Shown: positions 28,765-38,855, counted from the stretch's first letter. The stretch: DNA of 64,000 nucleotides from Sphingomonas turrisvirgatae (GCF_001721295.1 NZ_MDDS01000024.1:124001-188000), one strand, 5' to 3'. The notes: generated by a model not told the origin, from the sequence alone. Made by a program: numbers and translations.

Positions 28765-30031
28765 GAACGTCCTGCTGCTGGGTTCGGGTGGCCGCGAACA
28801 TGCGCTGGCGTGGAAGCTGGCGCAATCGCCGCGCCTCACTAGCCTTCATGCCATCCCCGGCAACCCCGGAATCGGCCAGCATGCAACGTTGCACGACGTG
28901 CCGCTGACCGATCATGCGGCGATCATCGACTTCTGCCGCGCGCAGGACATCGGTTTTGTCGTCGTAGGTCCCGAAGCGCCGCTGGTCGACGGCCTGTCGG
29001 ACGCGCTGCGTGCCGCGAGCGTGCCGGTATTCGGTCCTTCGCAGGCCGCCGCGCAGCTCGAGGGATCGAAGGGCTTCACCAAGGACCTGTGCGCGCGCGA
29101 GAATATCCCGACGGCGGGCTATGTCCGCGTGCGCGATCTTGAAAGCGCCCGAGCCGCGCTGGCGCGCGATTTCGGCCGCCCGGTGGTGATCAAGGCCGAT
29201 GGCCTCGCCGCCGGCAAAGGCGTGACGGTGGCGATGACCGAGGACGAGGCGCAGGCCGCCATCGCCGCAATCTTCGAGAAGCCGGGCGGCGAGGCGGTGA
29301 TCGAGGAATTTCTGGAGGGCGAGGAAGCCAGCCTGTTCGTCCTGACTGACGGCAAGGCGTTCGTGACGCTGGGATCGGCGCAGGATCACAAGCGTGTCGG
29401 CGATGGCGACACCGGACCCAATACTGGAGGCATGGGCGCCTATAGCCCTGCGCGAGTGTTGACCCCGGCGCTGGAGGCCGAAGCGATCGAGACGATCATC
29501 CGCCCGACGATCGAGGGGATGGCGCGGGAGGGGATGCCTTATTCCGGCGTGCTCTATGCCGGGCTGATGCTGACTCGCACGGGTCCGAAGCTGATCGAAT
29601 ACAATGCCCGCTTTGGCGATCCCGAATGCCAGGTGCTGATGCTGCGGCTGGACGAGGATCTGCTCGAGTTGATGCTGGCGACGGAAGCCGGTGAGCTGAC
29701 GGGACGGCCTGCCCCGCGCTTCGGCACGCAGACCGCGCTGACCGTGGTCATGGCCGCGAACGGCTATCCCGACACGCCGCAGACGGGCGGTGCGATCGGC
29801 GGGATCGAGGCGGCGGAGGGAACCGGGGCACAGGTGTTCCAGGCGGGAACGCGGCTCGATGGCGACCGCCTGGTCGCGGCGGGCGGGCGCGTGCTGACGG
29901 TTACCGCGACGGGTGCGACCGTGACGGAGGCGCAAGCCACCGCCTATCGCGCAGTGGATCGCATCGATTTTCCGGCCGGCTTCTGCCGCCGCGACATCGG
30001 CTGGCGCGAAGTGGGGCGGGAGGGACGTTGA
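28763..30031 (+). CDS. purD: Phosphoribosylamine-glycine ligase
   Basis: PurD performs the second step of de novo purine synthesis (ATP + glycine + phosphoribosylamine to GAR). The 422-residue ATP-grasp enzyme has the canonical start [20 protein letters not shown]. It also has [14 protein letters not shown] in the ATP-grasp loop, [15 protein letters not shown] and [12 protein letters not shown]. The ATG at 28763 has AAGGGA upstream, within xseA. It converges on gmk. Confidence 0.95.
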   Translation: MNVLLLGSGGREHALAWKLAQSPRLTSLHAIPGNPGIGQHATLHDVPLTDHAAIIDFCRAQDIGFVVVGPEAPLVDGLSDALRAASVPVFGPSQAAAQLEGSKGFTKDLCARENIPTAGYVRVRDLESARAALARDFGRPVVIKADGLAAGKGVTVAMTEDEAQAAIAAIFEKPGGEAVIEEFLEGEEASLFVLTDGKAFVTLGSAQDHKRVGDGDTGPNTGGMGAYSPARVLTPALEAEAIETIIRPTIEGMAREGMPYSGVLYAGLMLTRTGPKLIEYNARFGDPECQVLMLRLDEDLLELMLATEAGELTGRPAPRFGTQTALTVVMAANGYPDTPQTGGAIGGIEAAEGTGAQVFQAGTRLDGDRLVAAGGRVLTVTATGATVTEAQATAYRAVDRIDFPAGFCRRDIGWREVGREGR

Positions 30032-30058
30032 GGCGGGAACGCCGCCACGGGCGAGCCG

Positions 30059-30733
30059 CTAACGCGTGGCGAGCCCCATTTCGATCGCCTCTTCCTGCCG
30101 TTCGCGGATGAAGCCGATCAGGCCCGGTTTGCGCGAGCGCTTTTCACGTTCCGCGCGCAGGATGTTGCGGACCTTTTCGAAGCACCGGTCCAGGTCGTCG
30201 TTGACCACGACATAGTCATAGCCGTCCCAGTGCGACAGTTCCCGCTCGGCCCGCTTCATGCGGTACTGGATCACGTCCTCGCTGTCGGTCGCGCGATCGC
30301 GCAGCCGCTTTTCGAGCTCGCGCAGCGATGGTGGCACGATGAAGACGCGAACGACGTCGCCGCCTTCCAGCTGAAACAGCTGTTGCGCACCCTGCCAGTC
30401 GACGTCGAACAGCACGTCCTTCCCCTCGGTCAGCATCTGCTTAACCGGGCCGCGCGGGGTGCCGTAGCGATAGTTGAAGACATGTGCCCATTCGAGGAAT
30501 TCGTGCCGCGCCACGCGCGCCTTGAATTCCTCGGTCGACAGGAAATGATATTCGCGCCCGTCCTGCTCGCCCTCACGCATCGGGCGCGTGGTGGCGGACA
30601 CCGACACGCTCATGCCCGGTTCTGCCGCCAGCAGCTTGCGCGCGATGGTGGACTTGCCTGCGCCAGAGGGCGAGGACAGGACGAACAGCACGCCCCTGCG
30701 GTCGAATTCGAATTTGGAATCGCGCTGCGCCAT
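30059..30733 (-). CDS. gmk: Guanylate kinase
   Basis: Gmk phosphorylates GMP to GDP. The 224-residue protein has the P-loop SSPSGAGKST (20-29), the GMP-binding SVSATTRPMREGEQDGREYHF and the lid/NTP segment LRDRATDSEDVIQYRM. The ATG at 30733 is preferred, with AAAGG upstream. A GTG at 30763 would add ten residues but has no ribosome site. Confidence 0.94.
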   Translation of the reverse strand: MAQRDSKFEFDRRGVLFVLSSPSGAGKSTIARKLLAAEPGMSVSVSATTRPMREGEQDGREYHFLSTEEFKARVARHEFLEWAHVFNYRYGTPRGPVKQMLTEGKDVLFDVDWQGAQQLFQLEGGDVVRVFIVPPSLRELEKRLRDRATDSEDVIQYRMKRAERELSHWDGYDYVVVNDDLDRCFEKVRNILRAEREKRSRKPGLIGFIRERQEEAIEMGLATR

Positions 30734-30775
30734 GCGCGCCTTTGGCGCGGCGATGGCGTTCACGTCAAGGATTCG

Positions 30776-30973
30776 TCAGCCGCGCGTGCGCCCGCGGCGC
30801 CGATCGAGCGCCTTCTTTGCGACATAGGCACCGCCCAGTGCCAGGCCGAGCGGCCCCATGCGCCGCATCGCGCTGCCGGCGATCCAGCCGAGCGCCGCGC
30901 CCTTCGCGCCGCCGCTGCCGTCGCGCCGGTCCATCTCACGCCCGACAAGCGCGCCGATAATTCTGCCGATCAT
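30776..30973 (-). CDS. Small glycine-rich membrane-associated protein A
   Basis: The 65 residues begin MIGRIIGALVGREMDRRDG, with a glycine-rich hydrophobic middle (GAALGWIAGSAM, LGLALGGAYVAKKA) and a basic tail DRRRGRTRG. It probably associates with membranes and is of unknown function. The ATG overlaps the stop of the very similar small gene upstream (ATGA), and both share the MIGxxIxGxxGxxxDxxDGxGGAxGAA pattern. This suggests a tandem duplication. Confidence 0.6.
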   Translation of the reverse strand: MIGRIIGALVGREMDRRDGSGGAKGAALGWIAGSAMRRMGPLGLALGGAYVAKKALDRRRGRTRG

Positions 30974-31167
30974 GCCTTCGTCTCCTGCAGTCGGCGCTTG
31001 AGATAGGAATAGCCGAACGCCGCCGCGCCCAGCACGATTGCCGCCGGCACGACGGTTGTCGCCACCTTCCACGTCACCACGCCGACGGCAGCGCCAAGTG
31101 CGCCGCCTTCACCGTCGCTCGCATCGATCCGATGCCCGATATAGCCGGCAATCGCTTCACCGATCAC
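30970..31167 (-). CDS. Small glycine-rich membrane-associated protein B
   Basis: The 65-residue protein (MIGEAIAGYIGHRIDASDGE) has one likely transmembrane helix (TTVVPAAIVLGAAAFGYSYL) and a basic-to-acidic tail. The GTG start at 31167 has a strong GAGGAG ribosome site. It is related to and coupled with protein A downstream. Function unknown. Confidence 0.6.
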   Translation of the reverse strand: MIGEAIAGYIGHRIDASDGEGGALGAAVGVVTWKVATTVVPAAIVLGAAAFGYSYLKRRLQETKA

Positions 31168-31221
31168 GTCAGTCTCCTCGCTTGATCCAGATAAAGCGCG
31201 AAGCCCCCGCTTGTTCCAGTT

Positions 31222-32607
31222 TCACACCATCGCCTCGGGGCGAACCAGCCGGTCGAAGGTCGCTTCGTCGACCAGTCCCAGCTTCAACCCCGCCTCGCGC
31301 AGCGTCGTCCCTTCGGCCAGCGCGGTCTTGGCGATCTTTGCCGCATGGTCGTAACCGATTTCGGGCGCGAGCGCGGTGACGAGCATCAGCGAGCGATCCA
31401 CCAGTTCGGCGATGCGGCCCTCATTCGCCTCAATCCCTTCGACACAGCGTTCGGCAAAGCTGGTCATGCCGACGCTGAGCAAATGGATCGAACGAAGCAC
31501 GTTCGCGCCGATCAATGGCATGAACACGTTGAGCTCGAACTGGCCCTGCATCCCGCCGACCGTGACCGCCTGATGGTTGCCGATCACTTGCGCCGCGACC
31601 ATCGTCAGCGACTCGACCTGCGTCGGATTGACCTTACCCGGCATGATCGAGCTGCCCGGTTCGTTGGCGGGGAGCGACAGCTCGCCAAGTCCCGATCGCG
31701 GCCCGGAGCCCAGCAGGCGGATATCGTTTGCAATCTTGTTGAGCGCGACCGCCAGCGTGCTGAGCGCGCCGGAGAAGAAGACGAGCCCGTCCTTGGCGGC
31801 CAGCGCCTCGAACTTGTTGGGCGCTTCCTCGAACCGCTCGCCGGTGATCGCGCCGATCGCGGCGACCATGTCCGTGGCCCAACCCTCAGGCGCGTTGAGG
31901 ACGGTACCGACCGCCGTGCCGCCGATCGCGAGCTTGCGCAAATCGCCGTCGAGCGCGCCTTCGATCCGCGCACGGCAACTGACAAGCTGGGCGGCATAGC
32001 CGGAAAACTCCTGCCCCAGCGTCAGCGGGGTGGCATCCTGAGTATGGGTACGGCCGATCTTGACGATGCCGTCCCATCGGCGCGCCTTTTCGGCCAGGGC
32101 CTGAGTCAGCGCGTCGAGTGCGGGCAACAGCGCATCGTGCGTCGCCAGCACCGTCGCGACGTGCAGCGCCGTGGGGAAGCTGTCGTTGGACGACTGGCTC
32201 ATGTTGACATGATCGTTGGGGTGGACCGGTGACTTGCCGCCCCGCGTGCCGGCCAGCCGCTCATTGGCATAGCCCGCGATGACCTCGTTCACGTTCATGT
32301 TGGTCTGCGTGCCGCTGCCCGTCTGCCAGATCACCAGCGGAAACTGATCGTCCAGCTTGCCCGAAACGATGGCCTGCGCCGCTTCCTCGATCGCCGCGAC
32401 GATGTCCTGCGACAGGCCATGCCTGGCATTCACCCGCGCCGCGGCCTGCTTCACGATCGCCTGCGCGCGGACAATGCCGATCGGCATGCGTTCGGTCGGG
32501 CCGAACGGAAAGTTCTCGATGCTGCGCTGAGTTTGCGCGCCCCAATAGGCGTCGGCGGGTACTTCGATCGCGCCGATCGAATCGGTTTCGGTGCGGGTGT
32601 TGGTCAT
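31222..32607 (-). CDS. fumC: Fumarate hydratase, class II
   Basis: FumC interconverts fumarate and L-malate in the TCA cycle without an Fe-S cluster. The 461-residue protein carries the superfamily signature [13 protein letters not shown] and [16 protein letters not shown]. It also has [28 protein letters not shown] and a C-terminal [13 protein letters not shown]. The ATG at 32607 is preceded by CAGGAGG. Confidence 0.95.
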   Translation of the reverse strand: MTNTRTETDSIGAIEVPADAYWGAQTQRSIENFPFGPTERMPIGIVRAQAIVKQAAARVNARHGLSQDIVAAIEEAAQAIVSGKLDDQFPLVIWQTGSGTQTNMNVNEVIAGYANERLAGTRGGKSPVHPNDHVNMSQSSNDSFPTALHVATVLATHDALLPALDALTQALAEKARRWDGIVKIGRTHTQDATPLTLGQEFSGYAAQLVSCRARIEGALDGDLRKLAIGGTAVGTVLNAPEGWATDMVAAIGAITGERFEEAPNKFEALAAKDGLVFFSGALSTLAVALNKIANDIRLLGSGPRSGLGELSLPANEPGSSIMPGKVNPTQVESLTMVAAQVIGNHQAVTVGGMQGQFELNVFMPLIGANVLRSIHLLSVGMTSFAERCVEGIEANEGRIAELVDRSLMLVTALAPEIGYDHAAKIAKTALAEGTTLREAGLKLGLVDEATFDRLVRPEAMV

Positions 32608-32657
32608 ACAGCCTCCTGACGCTCCCAAGCTGGGAAGCGGGACGCTGCGCGCAACCC

Positions 32658-33140
32658 CTATTTCTTGCGCTTGAAGTCCACGGCGACGACGTTCGAGCCA
32701 TCCTCGACCGGCGCGATCGTCGGGCCGTCATTCTCAGCCTCGTCATGCGGCTCGGGCCCATCGGGCTCTTCGGCCGCCTGGAAGCGCAGCTCGAAATTGA
32801 CGGCGGGGTCGTGGAAGCCGGTGATCGCGGCGAACGGTATCGTCAGGATCGACGGGATCTGGTTGAAGGAAAGACCGACCGAAAACCGCTCGGCATCGAC
32901 CTTCAGGTCCCAGAAACGATGCTGAAGGACGATCGTCATTTCGTCCGGAAACCGTTCGATCAGCCGGTCGGGGATGTCGACGCCCGGCGCGCGCGTCTTG
33001 AAGGTGATGTAGAAGTGATGGGTTCCGGGTAGCGCGCCGGTGGCCGCCACCTGGTCCAGCACGCGGCCGACGACCGCGCGCAGTGCCTCCTGCACGATCT
33101 CGTCATAGGGAATCAGGCTGTCGGGCACGCTACCATTCAT
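32658..33140 (-). CDS. sspB: ClpXP adaptor SspB (alphaproteobacterial type)
   Basis: SspB tethers ssrA-tagged and other substrates to ClpXP. The 160-residue protein has the globular domain with [30 protein letters not shown] and [19 protein letters not shown] flexible acidic linker follows, then the C-terminal ClpX-docking peptide [11 protein letters not shown], the hallmark of the family. Confidence 0.92.
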   Translation of the reverse strand: MNGSVPDSLIPYDEIVQEALRAVVGRVLDQVAATGALPGTHHFYITFKTRAPGVDIPDRLIERFPDEMTIVLQHRFWDLKVDAERFSVGLSFNQIPSILTIPFAAITGFHDPAVNFELRFQAAEEPDGPEPHDEAENDGPTIAPVEDGSNVVAVDFKRKK

Positions 33141-33240
33141 GCCCCTGACCTAACGCGCCGATCCCTGCGGTCAAGATGAAGTCGGGCAAGCGATAGTCGC
33201 GATTGATTGCACCAGCCCGCGCAGCCGCTATGGAGCCGCC

Positions 33241-33828
33241 ATGCGAACCGCGACGATCAGCCGCAAGACCAGCGAGACGTCGGTCGACGTCACGGTCAAC
33301 CTGGACGGCACCGGCGCCTATGCCGTTTCGACCGGCATCGGCTTTTTCGACCATATGCTGGAACAGCTCTCGCGCCATTCGCTGATCGACCTGACCGTCA
33401 AGACGGTCGGCGACCTGCACATCGATCAGCATCACACGGTCGAGGACACCGGCCTTGCGATCGGTGAGGCGGTGGCCAAGGCGCTGGGCGACAAGCGCGG
33501 CATCCGCCGCTATGCCGACGCGCTCTCGCCGATGGACGAGACGCTGACGCGGGTCGCGATCGACATTTCGGGCCGGCCGTTCCTGGTGTGGAAGACGCAG
33601 TTCAGCCAGAAGCGGCTGGGCGAGATGGACACCGAGATGTTCGAACACTGGTTCCACAGCTTTGCACAGACCGCCGGCGTCACGCTGCATGTCGAGACGC
33701 TTTACGGCACCAACAACCACCATATCGCCGAAGCGGCGTTCAAGGGCCTTGCCCGCGCATTGCGCGAGGCGGTCGAGATCGATCTTCGCAAGGCCGACGC
33801 GATCCCCTCGACCAAGGGGACGCTGTAA
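33241..33828 (+). CDS. hisB: Imidazoleglycerol-phosphate dehydratase
   Basis: HisB catalyses the sixth step of histidine synthesis. The 195-residue monofunctional enzyme (no phosphatase domain) has the Mn ligand motifs [23 protein letters not shown] and [12 protein letters not shown]. The final [18 protein letters not shown] stretch is also conserved. It heads a tight his operon and is followed without gap by a YciI-like gene. Confidence 0.96.
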   Translation: MRTATISRKTSETSVDVTVNLDGTGAYAVSTGIGFFDHMLEQLSRHSLIDLTVKTVGDLHIDQHHTVEDTGLAIGEAVAKALGDKRGIRRYADALSPMDETLTRVAIDISGRPFLVWKTQFSQKRLGEMDTEMFEHWFHSFAQTAGVTLHVETLYGTNNHHIAEAAFKGLARALREAVEIDLRKADAIPSTKGTL

Positions 33829-34113
33829 GTGATCGTCGTGCTGCTGACCTACAAGGTCGCGCCCGATGCGGTCGCGGCGCACCGCGCGGCGCATGTCGAG
33901 TGGCTGAACCACGGCGTCGCGGATGGCCGCGTCCTGCTGGCCGGGCGGAAGCCGAGCGCGGATGGCGGCATGTTCATCGCGCGCGGCACGCTTGCGCAGG
34001 TCGAGGCGTGGGCGGCCCACGATCCGTTCGCGCGTGAGGGACTTGCCGATTATCAGTTCGTCGAGATCACGCCGACCATCCTGGCCCCCGGGCTGGAGGC
34101 GCTCGGCCAGTGA
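33829..34113 (+). CDS. YciI-like protein within the his operon
   Basis: The 94-residue YCII-related ferredoxin-like fold has the typical HRAAHVEWLNHGVADGRVLL, GRKPSADGGMFIA and DPFAREGLADYQFVEI. It starts with GTG immediately after the hisB TAA and overlaps hisH by GTGA, so it is translationally embedded between hisB and hisH. It is not a known His enzyme. YciI folds can bind small molecules or catalyse dehydratase-like steps, but no function is assigned. Confidence 0.82.
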   Translation: MIVVLLTYKVAPDAVAAHRAAHVEWLNHGVADGRVLLAGRKPSADGGMFIARGTLAQVEAWAAHDPFAREGLADYQFVEITPTILAPGLEALGQ

Positions 34114-34709
34114 GTATCGCGCTGATCGACTATGGCGCGGGCAATCTCCACTCCGTCCACAATGCGCTGAAGGCCGCCGGGGCGAGCGACATTGCGGTCA
34201 CGGCCGATCCCGATGTCGTCGCCAGGTCTGACCGGATCGTCCTGCCCGGCGTGGGCGCGTTCGGCGCGTGCGCGGCCGGTCTGCGCGCCATTGCCGGGAT
34301 GGTCGAGGCGATGGAGCAGCGCGTGCTGGACGAAGGCGCGCCGTTCCTGGGCGTGTGCGTCGGCATGCAATTGCTGGCGAGGACCGGCGAGGAACTCGGC
34401 GTCCATCAGGGCCTCGGCTGGCTCGACGGGACCGTGCGCCAGTTGGATGCCAGTGAAGTCCGGGTGCCGCACATGGGCTGGAACGACGTCGTTCCCGCTG
34501 CCGATCACCCGTTGATCGAACCGGGCGAGGCCTATTTCCTGCACAGCTTCGCCTATGCAGGTGACGGCATCCTCGCCACGACCCTTCATGGCGGCCCGGT
34601 CACCGCCGCGATCGGCCGCGACAACATCGCCGGCGTGCAGTTCCACCCCGAAAAGAGCCAGGCCTATGGCCTCGCGCTCCTGCAACGCTTCCTCAACTGG
34701 CGCCCTTGA
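34110..34709 (+). CDS. hisH: Imidazole glycerol phosphate synthase, glutaminase subunit
   Basis: HisH releases ammonia from glutamine for HisF. The 199-residue class I amidotransferase has the catalytic Cys83 ([10 protein letters not shown]), the N-terminal [15 protein letters not shown] and the His-Glu pair [10 protein letters not shown]. The GTG start overlaps the YciI-like stop. Confidence 0.95.
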   Translation: MSIALIDYGAGNLHSVHNALKAAGASDIAVTADPDVVARSDRIVLPGVGAFGACAAGLRAIAGMVEAMEQRVLDEGAPFLGVCVGMQLLARTGEELGVHQGLGWLDGTVRQLDASEVRVPHMGWNDVVPAADHPLIEPGEAYFLHSFAYAGDGILATTLHGGPVTAAIGRDNIAGVQFHPEKSQAYGLALLQRFLNWRP

Positions 34710-34722
34710 AGGTTTTTCCGGC

Positions 34723-35439
34723 ATGATCGTTTTCCCAGCCATCGACTTGAAGGCCGGCCAGGTCGTCCGCCTTGCGGAAGGCGACATGGATCGCGCCACC
34801 GTTTATGGCGACAATCCTGCGGCGCAGGCGAAGCTGTTCGCCGATGCCGGGGCGACGCATCTGCATGTCGTCGATCTGGACGGCGCCTTCGCAGGCGCAT
34901 CGGTCAATGGCGATGCGGTCGCCGGGATCGTCGCGGCCTTTCCGGGCAAGGTTCAGCTGGGCGGCGGCATCCGCAATCGCGCCGCAGTCGAGCGCTGGCT
35001 GGGACTCGGCGTCGAGCGCGTCGTCATCGGCACCGCCGCGCTGGAGGACCCTGATTTCGTGCGCGACGCCGCTGCCGCGCATCCGGAGCGGATCGTCGTG
35101 GCGGTGGACGCGCGCGATGGCTTCGTCGCGATCAAGGGCTGGGCCGATGTCTCGACGGTGCCGGTCGCCGACCTGGGCAAGCGGTTCGAGGATGCCGGCG
35201 TCGCCGCCCTCCTCTTCACCGATGTCGGGCGTGACGGCCTGCTCAAGGGGTGCAACGTCGCGGCGACGACCGCGCTTGCGCGTGAGGTGGCGATCCCCGT
35301 CATTGCCAGCGGCGGTGTTGCAGGGATCGAGGACATACACGCGCTGACCGGCCAGCCCGGGATCGAGGGCGTGATCACCGGCCGCGCGCTGTATGACGGC
35401 CGCCTGGACCTGGCCGAGGCGATCCGGGTCGCCGCATGA
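34723..35439 (+). CDS. hisA: Phosphoribosylformimino-5-aminoimidazole carboxamide ribotide isomerase
   Basis: HisA (ProFAR isomerase) is a 238-residue half-barrel-duplicated TIM barrel. It starts [20 protein letters not shown], with the catalytic Asp8 in PAIDLKAG and a second Asp in [12 protein letters not shown]. The phosphate sites LGGGIRN and ASGGVAG are also present. The ATG at 34723 is 14 bases after hisH, and it overlaps hisF by ATGA. Confidence 0.96.
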   Translation: MIVFPAIDLKAGQVVRLAEGDMDRATVYGDNPAAQAKLFADAGATHLHVVDLDGAFAGASVNGDAVAGIVAAFPGKVQLGGGIRNRAAVERWLGLGVERVVIGTAALEDPDFVRDAAAAHPERIVVAVDARDGFVAIKGWADVSTVPVADLGKRFEDAGVAALLFTDVGRDGLLKGCNVAATTALAREVAIPVIASGGVAGIEDIHALTGQPGIEGVITGRALYDGRLDLAEAIRVAA

Positions 35440-36200
35440 CCGTTCGCGCGCGCGTCATCCCATGTCTCGACGTCGCCAACGGGCGCGTGGTCAAGGGCGT
35501 GAACTTCGTCAATCTGCGCGATGCGGGCGATCCGGTCGAGCAGGCGCGCGCCTATGACGCGGCCGGCGCGGACGAATTGTGCTTCCTCGACATCACCGCG
35601 AGCCATGAAGCGCGCGGAACGATCATCGATGTCGTACGCCGCAGCGCTGAGGTCTGCTTCATGCCGCTGACGGTCGGCGGCGGCGTGCGCAGTGCCGAGG
35701 ATGCGCGCGCGCTGCTGCTCGCCGGCGCGGACAAGGTCGCGGTCAATTCAGCGGCGGTGAGCCGACCCGAAGTGGTCAGCGAGATCGCCGACCGGTTCGG
35801 CAGCCAGTGCGTGGTGGCCTCGGTCGATGCGCGGCAGGTCGAACCCGGCCGGTGGGAGGTGTTCACCCATGGCGGCCGCAAGCCAACCGGGATCGACGCG
35901 GTCGAACACGCGCTGAAGCTGGCAAAGCTGGGCGCGGGCGAATTGCTGCTGACGTCGATGGACCGCGACGGCACGCGGGACGGCTATGACCTGGATTTCA
36001 TCCGCACCGTCGCCGATGCGGTGACGGTGCCGGTGGTGGCGAGCGGCGGGGTCGGCAATCTCGACCATCTCGTCGCCGGCATTCGCGACGGGCACGCCAG
36101 CGCCGTCCTCGCCGCCTCGATCTTCCACTTTGGCGAAGCGACGATTGCGGACGCCCATGCGGCACTCGCCGCCGCGGGCATCCCGGTGCGCAGCCACTAA
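35436..36200 (+). CDS. hisF: Imidazole glycerol phosphate synthase, cyclase subunit
   Basis: HisF uses ammonia from HisH to form IGP and AICAR. The 254-residue TIM barrel has [16 protein letters not shown] (catalytic Asp11) and LTVGGGVRS. The second Asp is in [15 protein letters not shown], and [12 protein letters not shown] and [10 protein letters not shown] follow. The start overlaps hisA by ATGA. Confidence 0.96.
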   Translation: MTVRARVIPCLDVANGRVVKGVNFVNLRDAGDPVEQARAYDAAGADELCFLDITASHEARGTIIDVVRRSAEVCFMPLTVGGGVRSAEDARALLLAGADKVAVNSAAVSRPEVVSEIADRFGSQCVVASVDARQVEPGRWEVFTHGGRKPTGIDAVEHALKLAKLGAGELLLTSMDRDGTRDGYDLDFIRTVADAVTVPVVASGGVGNLDHLVAGIRDGHASAVLAASIFHFGEATIADAHAALAAAGIPVRSH

Positions 36201-36235
36201 CATTTTGGCAACCGCGCGGCGGCTACACCGCTGCC

Positions 36236-36427
36236 ATGCTGCGCGCGCTCATCTTCTTCCTGGTCTTCTGCGCGGTGCCGACCCTTGCCGCGCACAATGG
36301 CGAGGTGACGCGCCGCACGATGCCGGAACTGTCCGACCTGGCACTGGCCGCCATGGCGGCGCTGGGCGTGTGGCTGGCGCAGCGCGCGATGCGGCGTCGC
36401 GCGCGCGATCGCCAAGAGCAGGATTGA
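36236..36427 (+). CDS. 63-residue PEP-CTERM-like mini-protein
   Basis: This tiny exported protein consists of a signal peptide (MLRALIFFLVFCAVPTLAA), a nine-residue linker (HNGEVTRRT) and a tripartite C-terminus: MPELSD, a hydrophobic helix (LALAAMAALGVWLAQ) and an Arg cluster ([10 protein letters not shown]). That resembles a PEP-CTERM/exosortase sorting signal with almost no passenger. It lies between hisF and hisE, 35 and 32 bases away. No exosortase is in the window. Function unknown. Confidence 0.6.
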   Translation: MLRALIFFLVFCAVPTLAAHNGEVTRRTMPELSDLALAAMAALGVWLAQRAMRRRARDRQEQD

Positions 36428-36459
36428 CAGCCGCGCCGCGCTGATCGACTGCCCGAACC

Positions 36460-36780
36460 ATGGCGACCGACATCCTCGACACGCTCGAAGCGACGATCCG
36501 CGCGCGCCGCAGCGCCGACCCGTCCACCTCCTATGTCGCCAAGCTGACGCACAAGGGCCGCGCCAAGATCGCGCAGAAGCTGGGCGAGGAAGCGGTCGAG
36601 GCCGCGATCGCCGCAGTGCAGGACGATCGCGCGGGCCTGACCGGCGAGGCCGCCGACCTGATCTTCCACCTGCTCGTCCTGCTCGCCGACATGGGGCTGA
36701 CGCTGGACGACGTCCGCGCCGAACTCGCCCGCCGCGAAGGCGTGTCGGGCATCGACGAAAAGGCCAGCCGGCCGACTTGA
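36460..36780 (+). CDS. hisE: Phosphoribosyl-ATP diphosphatase
   Basis: HisE hydrolyses PR-ATP to PR-AMP in the second step of histidine synthesis. The 106-residue all-helical MazG-like enzyme has [18 protein letters not shown] and [13 protein letters not shown] with the metal-binding Glu residues. [15 protein letters not shown] is also typical. It is a stand-alone HisE, not fused to HisI. Confidence 0.94.
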   Translation: MATDILDTLEATIRARRSADPSTSYVAKLTHKGRAKIAQKLGEEAVEAAIAAVQDDRAGLTGEAADLIFHLLVLLADMGLTLDDVRAELARREGVSGIDEKASRPT

Positions 36781-36796
36781 TCCCTGGAGTCTCACC

Positions 36797-37174
36797 ATGC
36801 CGATCGACGCCACCCAGCCCTATGACCCGAACAACGTCTTCGCAAAGATCCTGCGCGGCGAGATCCCGTCCAGCCGTGTCTATGAAGACGAATACGCCAT
36901 CGCATTCCACGATATCGCGCCGGCCGCGCCGACCCACATCCTGGTCATTCCGACTGGCCCCTATGTCTCGTGGGACGATTTCTCGGCCAAGGCGTCGGAT
37001 GCCGAGATCGCCGGCTTCGTCCGCGCCGTCGGCATCGTCGCGCGCGAGGCTGGGGCGGTCGAGCCGGGCTATCGCCTGCTCGCCAATGTCGGGCGCCATG
37101 GCGGACAGGAGGTCCCGCACCTTCACGTTCATGTCTTTGCAGGCCAGCCGCTCGGGCCGATGCTCGCGCGTTGA
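36797..37174 (+). CDS. HIT-family nucleotide hydrolase (HinT-like)
   Basis: The 125-residue histidine-triad protein has the signature HLHVHVF preceded by GRHGGQEVP. N-terminal VFAKILRGEIPSSRVYEDE and AFHDIAPAAPTHILVIP are typical of HinT-type purine-nucleoside phosphoramidases. It follows hisE by 16 bases and is probably part of the his transcript. Confidence 0.9.
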   Translation: MPIDATQPYDPNNVFAKILRGEIPSSRVYEDEYAIAFHDIAPAAPTHILVIPTGPYVSWDDFSAKASDAEIAGFVRAVGIVAREAGAVEPGYRLLANVGRHGGQEVPHLHVHVFAGQPLGPMLAR

Positions 37175-37277
37175 CCTGAACATGTAAGGGATTGCGCGGC
37201 CCCGATTTGCGGTTAGGCTCCCCGCCATCATTTTCCGGCGACAGGGCAACAGCCGCGCCGGCTTAGGGGAAGCTTGC

Positions 37278-38855
37278 ATGCAATTCGGCCGAGTCAAACC
37301 GCTCGACGCCATTTTGGCGACAGCAGAAAAGAAATCGCTTCATCGCTCGCTGGGCTGGTTCCAGCTGACGCTCTTCGGCATCGGCTGCGTCATCGGTACC
37401 GGCATCTTCGTGCTGACCTCCGCCGGCGCGCAAAAGGCCGGCCCGGGCCTCATGCTCGCCTTTGCCATCGCCGGCGCGATCTGCATCGTCGCCGCGCTGT
37501 GCTATGCCGAAATCGCTGCCATGGTCCCGGTGGCCGGGTCCGCCTACACCTATACCTATGCCACGATGGGCGAAGTCCTCGCCTGGACGGTCGGCTGGGC
37601 ACTAGTCCTTGAATATGCCGTCGCCGCGTCGGCGGTGTCGGTCGGCTGGTCAGGCTATTTCACGGGCACGATCCTCAATGAGTTCCTCGGGATACAATTG
37701 CCTGCCTTCCTCTCCGGCGCGCCGCTGGCGCTGGGCGGGGTCGAGGGTGGCTTCATCAACTTGCCGGCAGTGTTCATCGCGCTGCTGATCACCGGGCTGC
37801 TGATGATCGGCACCACCGAAAGCGCCCGCGTCAACGCGATCCTCGTCGCGATCAAGGTGGCGGCGCTGACCGCGTTCGTTGCACTGACCCTGCCGAGCGA
37901 CTATTTCTCGACCGACAAGTTCAACCCGTTCCTGCCGGCCGGCGTGTTCGGCGGCCTTGGCACCGGCGTCGGCGCGGTCGGCGCAGCGGCGACGATCTTC
38001 TTCGCCTATGTCGGCTTCGACGCGGTTTCGACTGCGGCCGAGGAAACCAAGAACCCGCAGCGCAACGTACCGATCGGCCTGATCGGCTCGCTGCTGTTCT
38101 GCACCGTCTTCTACATCCTGGTCGCTGCCGGGGCGATCGGCACGATCGGCGGCCAGCCGATCATGGGCCCGAACGGCGTCCCCTTCCCCGCCGGGTCGGA
38201 AGAGCTGGCGCGCCAGTGCGCCACTTACGCCGCGAACGACCTGCCGCTGGTCTGCTCCAACGAAGCGCTGGCGCATGTGCTGCGTCAGATCGGCTGGTCG
38301 GGCGTCGGCAACGCGCTGGGCATCGCGGCGTTCGTCGCGCTGCCTTCGGTCATCCTGATCCTGCTGTTCGGCCAGACCCGCGTCGCGTTCGTGATGAGCC
38401 GCGACGGCCTGCTCCCCGAATCGTGGAGCAAGGTGCATCCCAAATGGAAGACCCCGCACGTCATCACCGCGATCACGGGTTCGGTCGTCGCATTCGGCGC
38501 AGCGTTCCTGCCGGTCGGCAAGCTGGCGGATATCGCCAATGCCGGTACGCTCTATGCGTTCATGATGGTCGCCATAGCGGTCATGATGCTTCGCAAGACC
38601 GCCCCGAACCAGCCACGCAAGTTCCGTACGCCGGCGCTGTGGCTGATCGGGCCGCTGACCATCGCGGGCACGATCTTCCTCTACATCAACCTGCCGATCG
38701 ATGCGATGCTCGTCCTGCCGCTGTGGGGTGCGATCGGCCTGGCGGTTTATTATGCGTACAGCCGCAGCCGAAGCCATCTGGGCCGCGGCATCGTGGAAAG
38801 CCATGAGGTCGAGGCGGTGACCGAGATCGAGCCGCATACGCCGGGCACGCACTGA
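37278..38855 (+). CDS. APC-family amino-acid permease (cationic amino-acid transporter type)
   Basis: The 525-residue inner-membrane transporter has about 12 transmembrane segments. The N-terminal consensus LGWFQLTLFGIGCVIGTGIF and the CYAEIAAMVPVAGSAYTYTYA and FVGFDAVSTAAEETKNPQR-like blocks place it with CAT/YfnA-type permeases of the APC superfamily. The substrate is not determined by sequence. It has its own terminator at 38876-38903. Confidence 0.9.
   Translation: MQFGRVKPLDAILATAEKKSLHRSLGWFQLTLFGIGCVIGTGIFVLTSAGAQKAGPGLMLAFAIAGAICIVAALCYAEIAAMVPVAGSAYTYTYATMGEVLAWTVGWALVLEYAVAASAVSVGWSGYFTGTILNEFLGIQLPAFLSGAPLALGGVEGGFINLPAVFIALLITGLLMIGTTESARVNAILVAIKVAALTAFVALTLPSDYFSTDKFNPFLPAGVFGGLGTGVGAVGAAATIFFAYVGFDAVSTAAEETKNPQRNVPIGLIGSLLFCTVFYILVAAGAIGTIGGQPIMGPNGVPFPAGSEELARQCATYAANDLPLVCSNEALAHVLRQIGWSGVGNALGIAAFVALPSVILILLFGQTRVAFVMSRDGLLPESWSKVHPKWKTPHVITAITGSVVAFGAAFLPVGKLADIANAGTLYAFMMVAIAVMMLRKTAPNQPRKFRTPALWLIGPLTIAGTIFLYINLPIDAMLVLPLWGAIGLAVYYAYSRSRSHLGRGIVESHEVEAVTEIEPHTPGTH

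Noticed and set aside
31180..31215. GGAAC-N16-CTTT upstream of the small membrane proteins as an EcfG promoter
   Set aside because: The -10 element has a mismatch at the conserved G (CTTT instead of CGTT), too weak to call.
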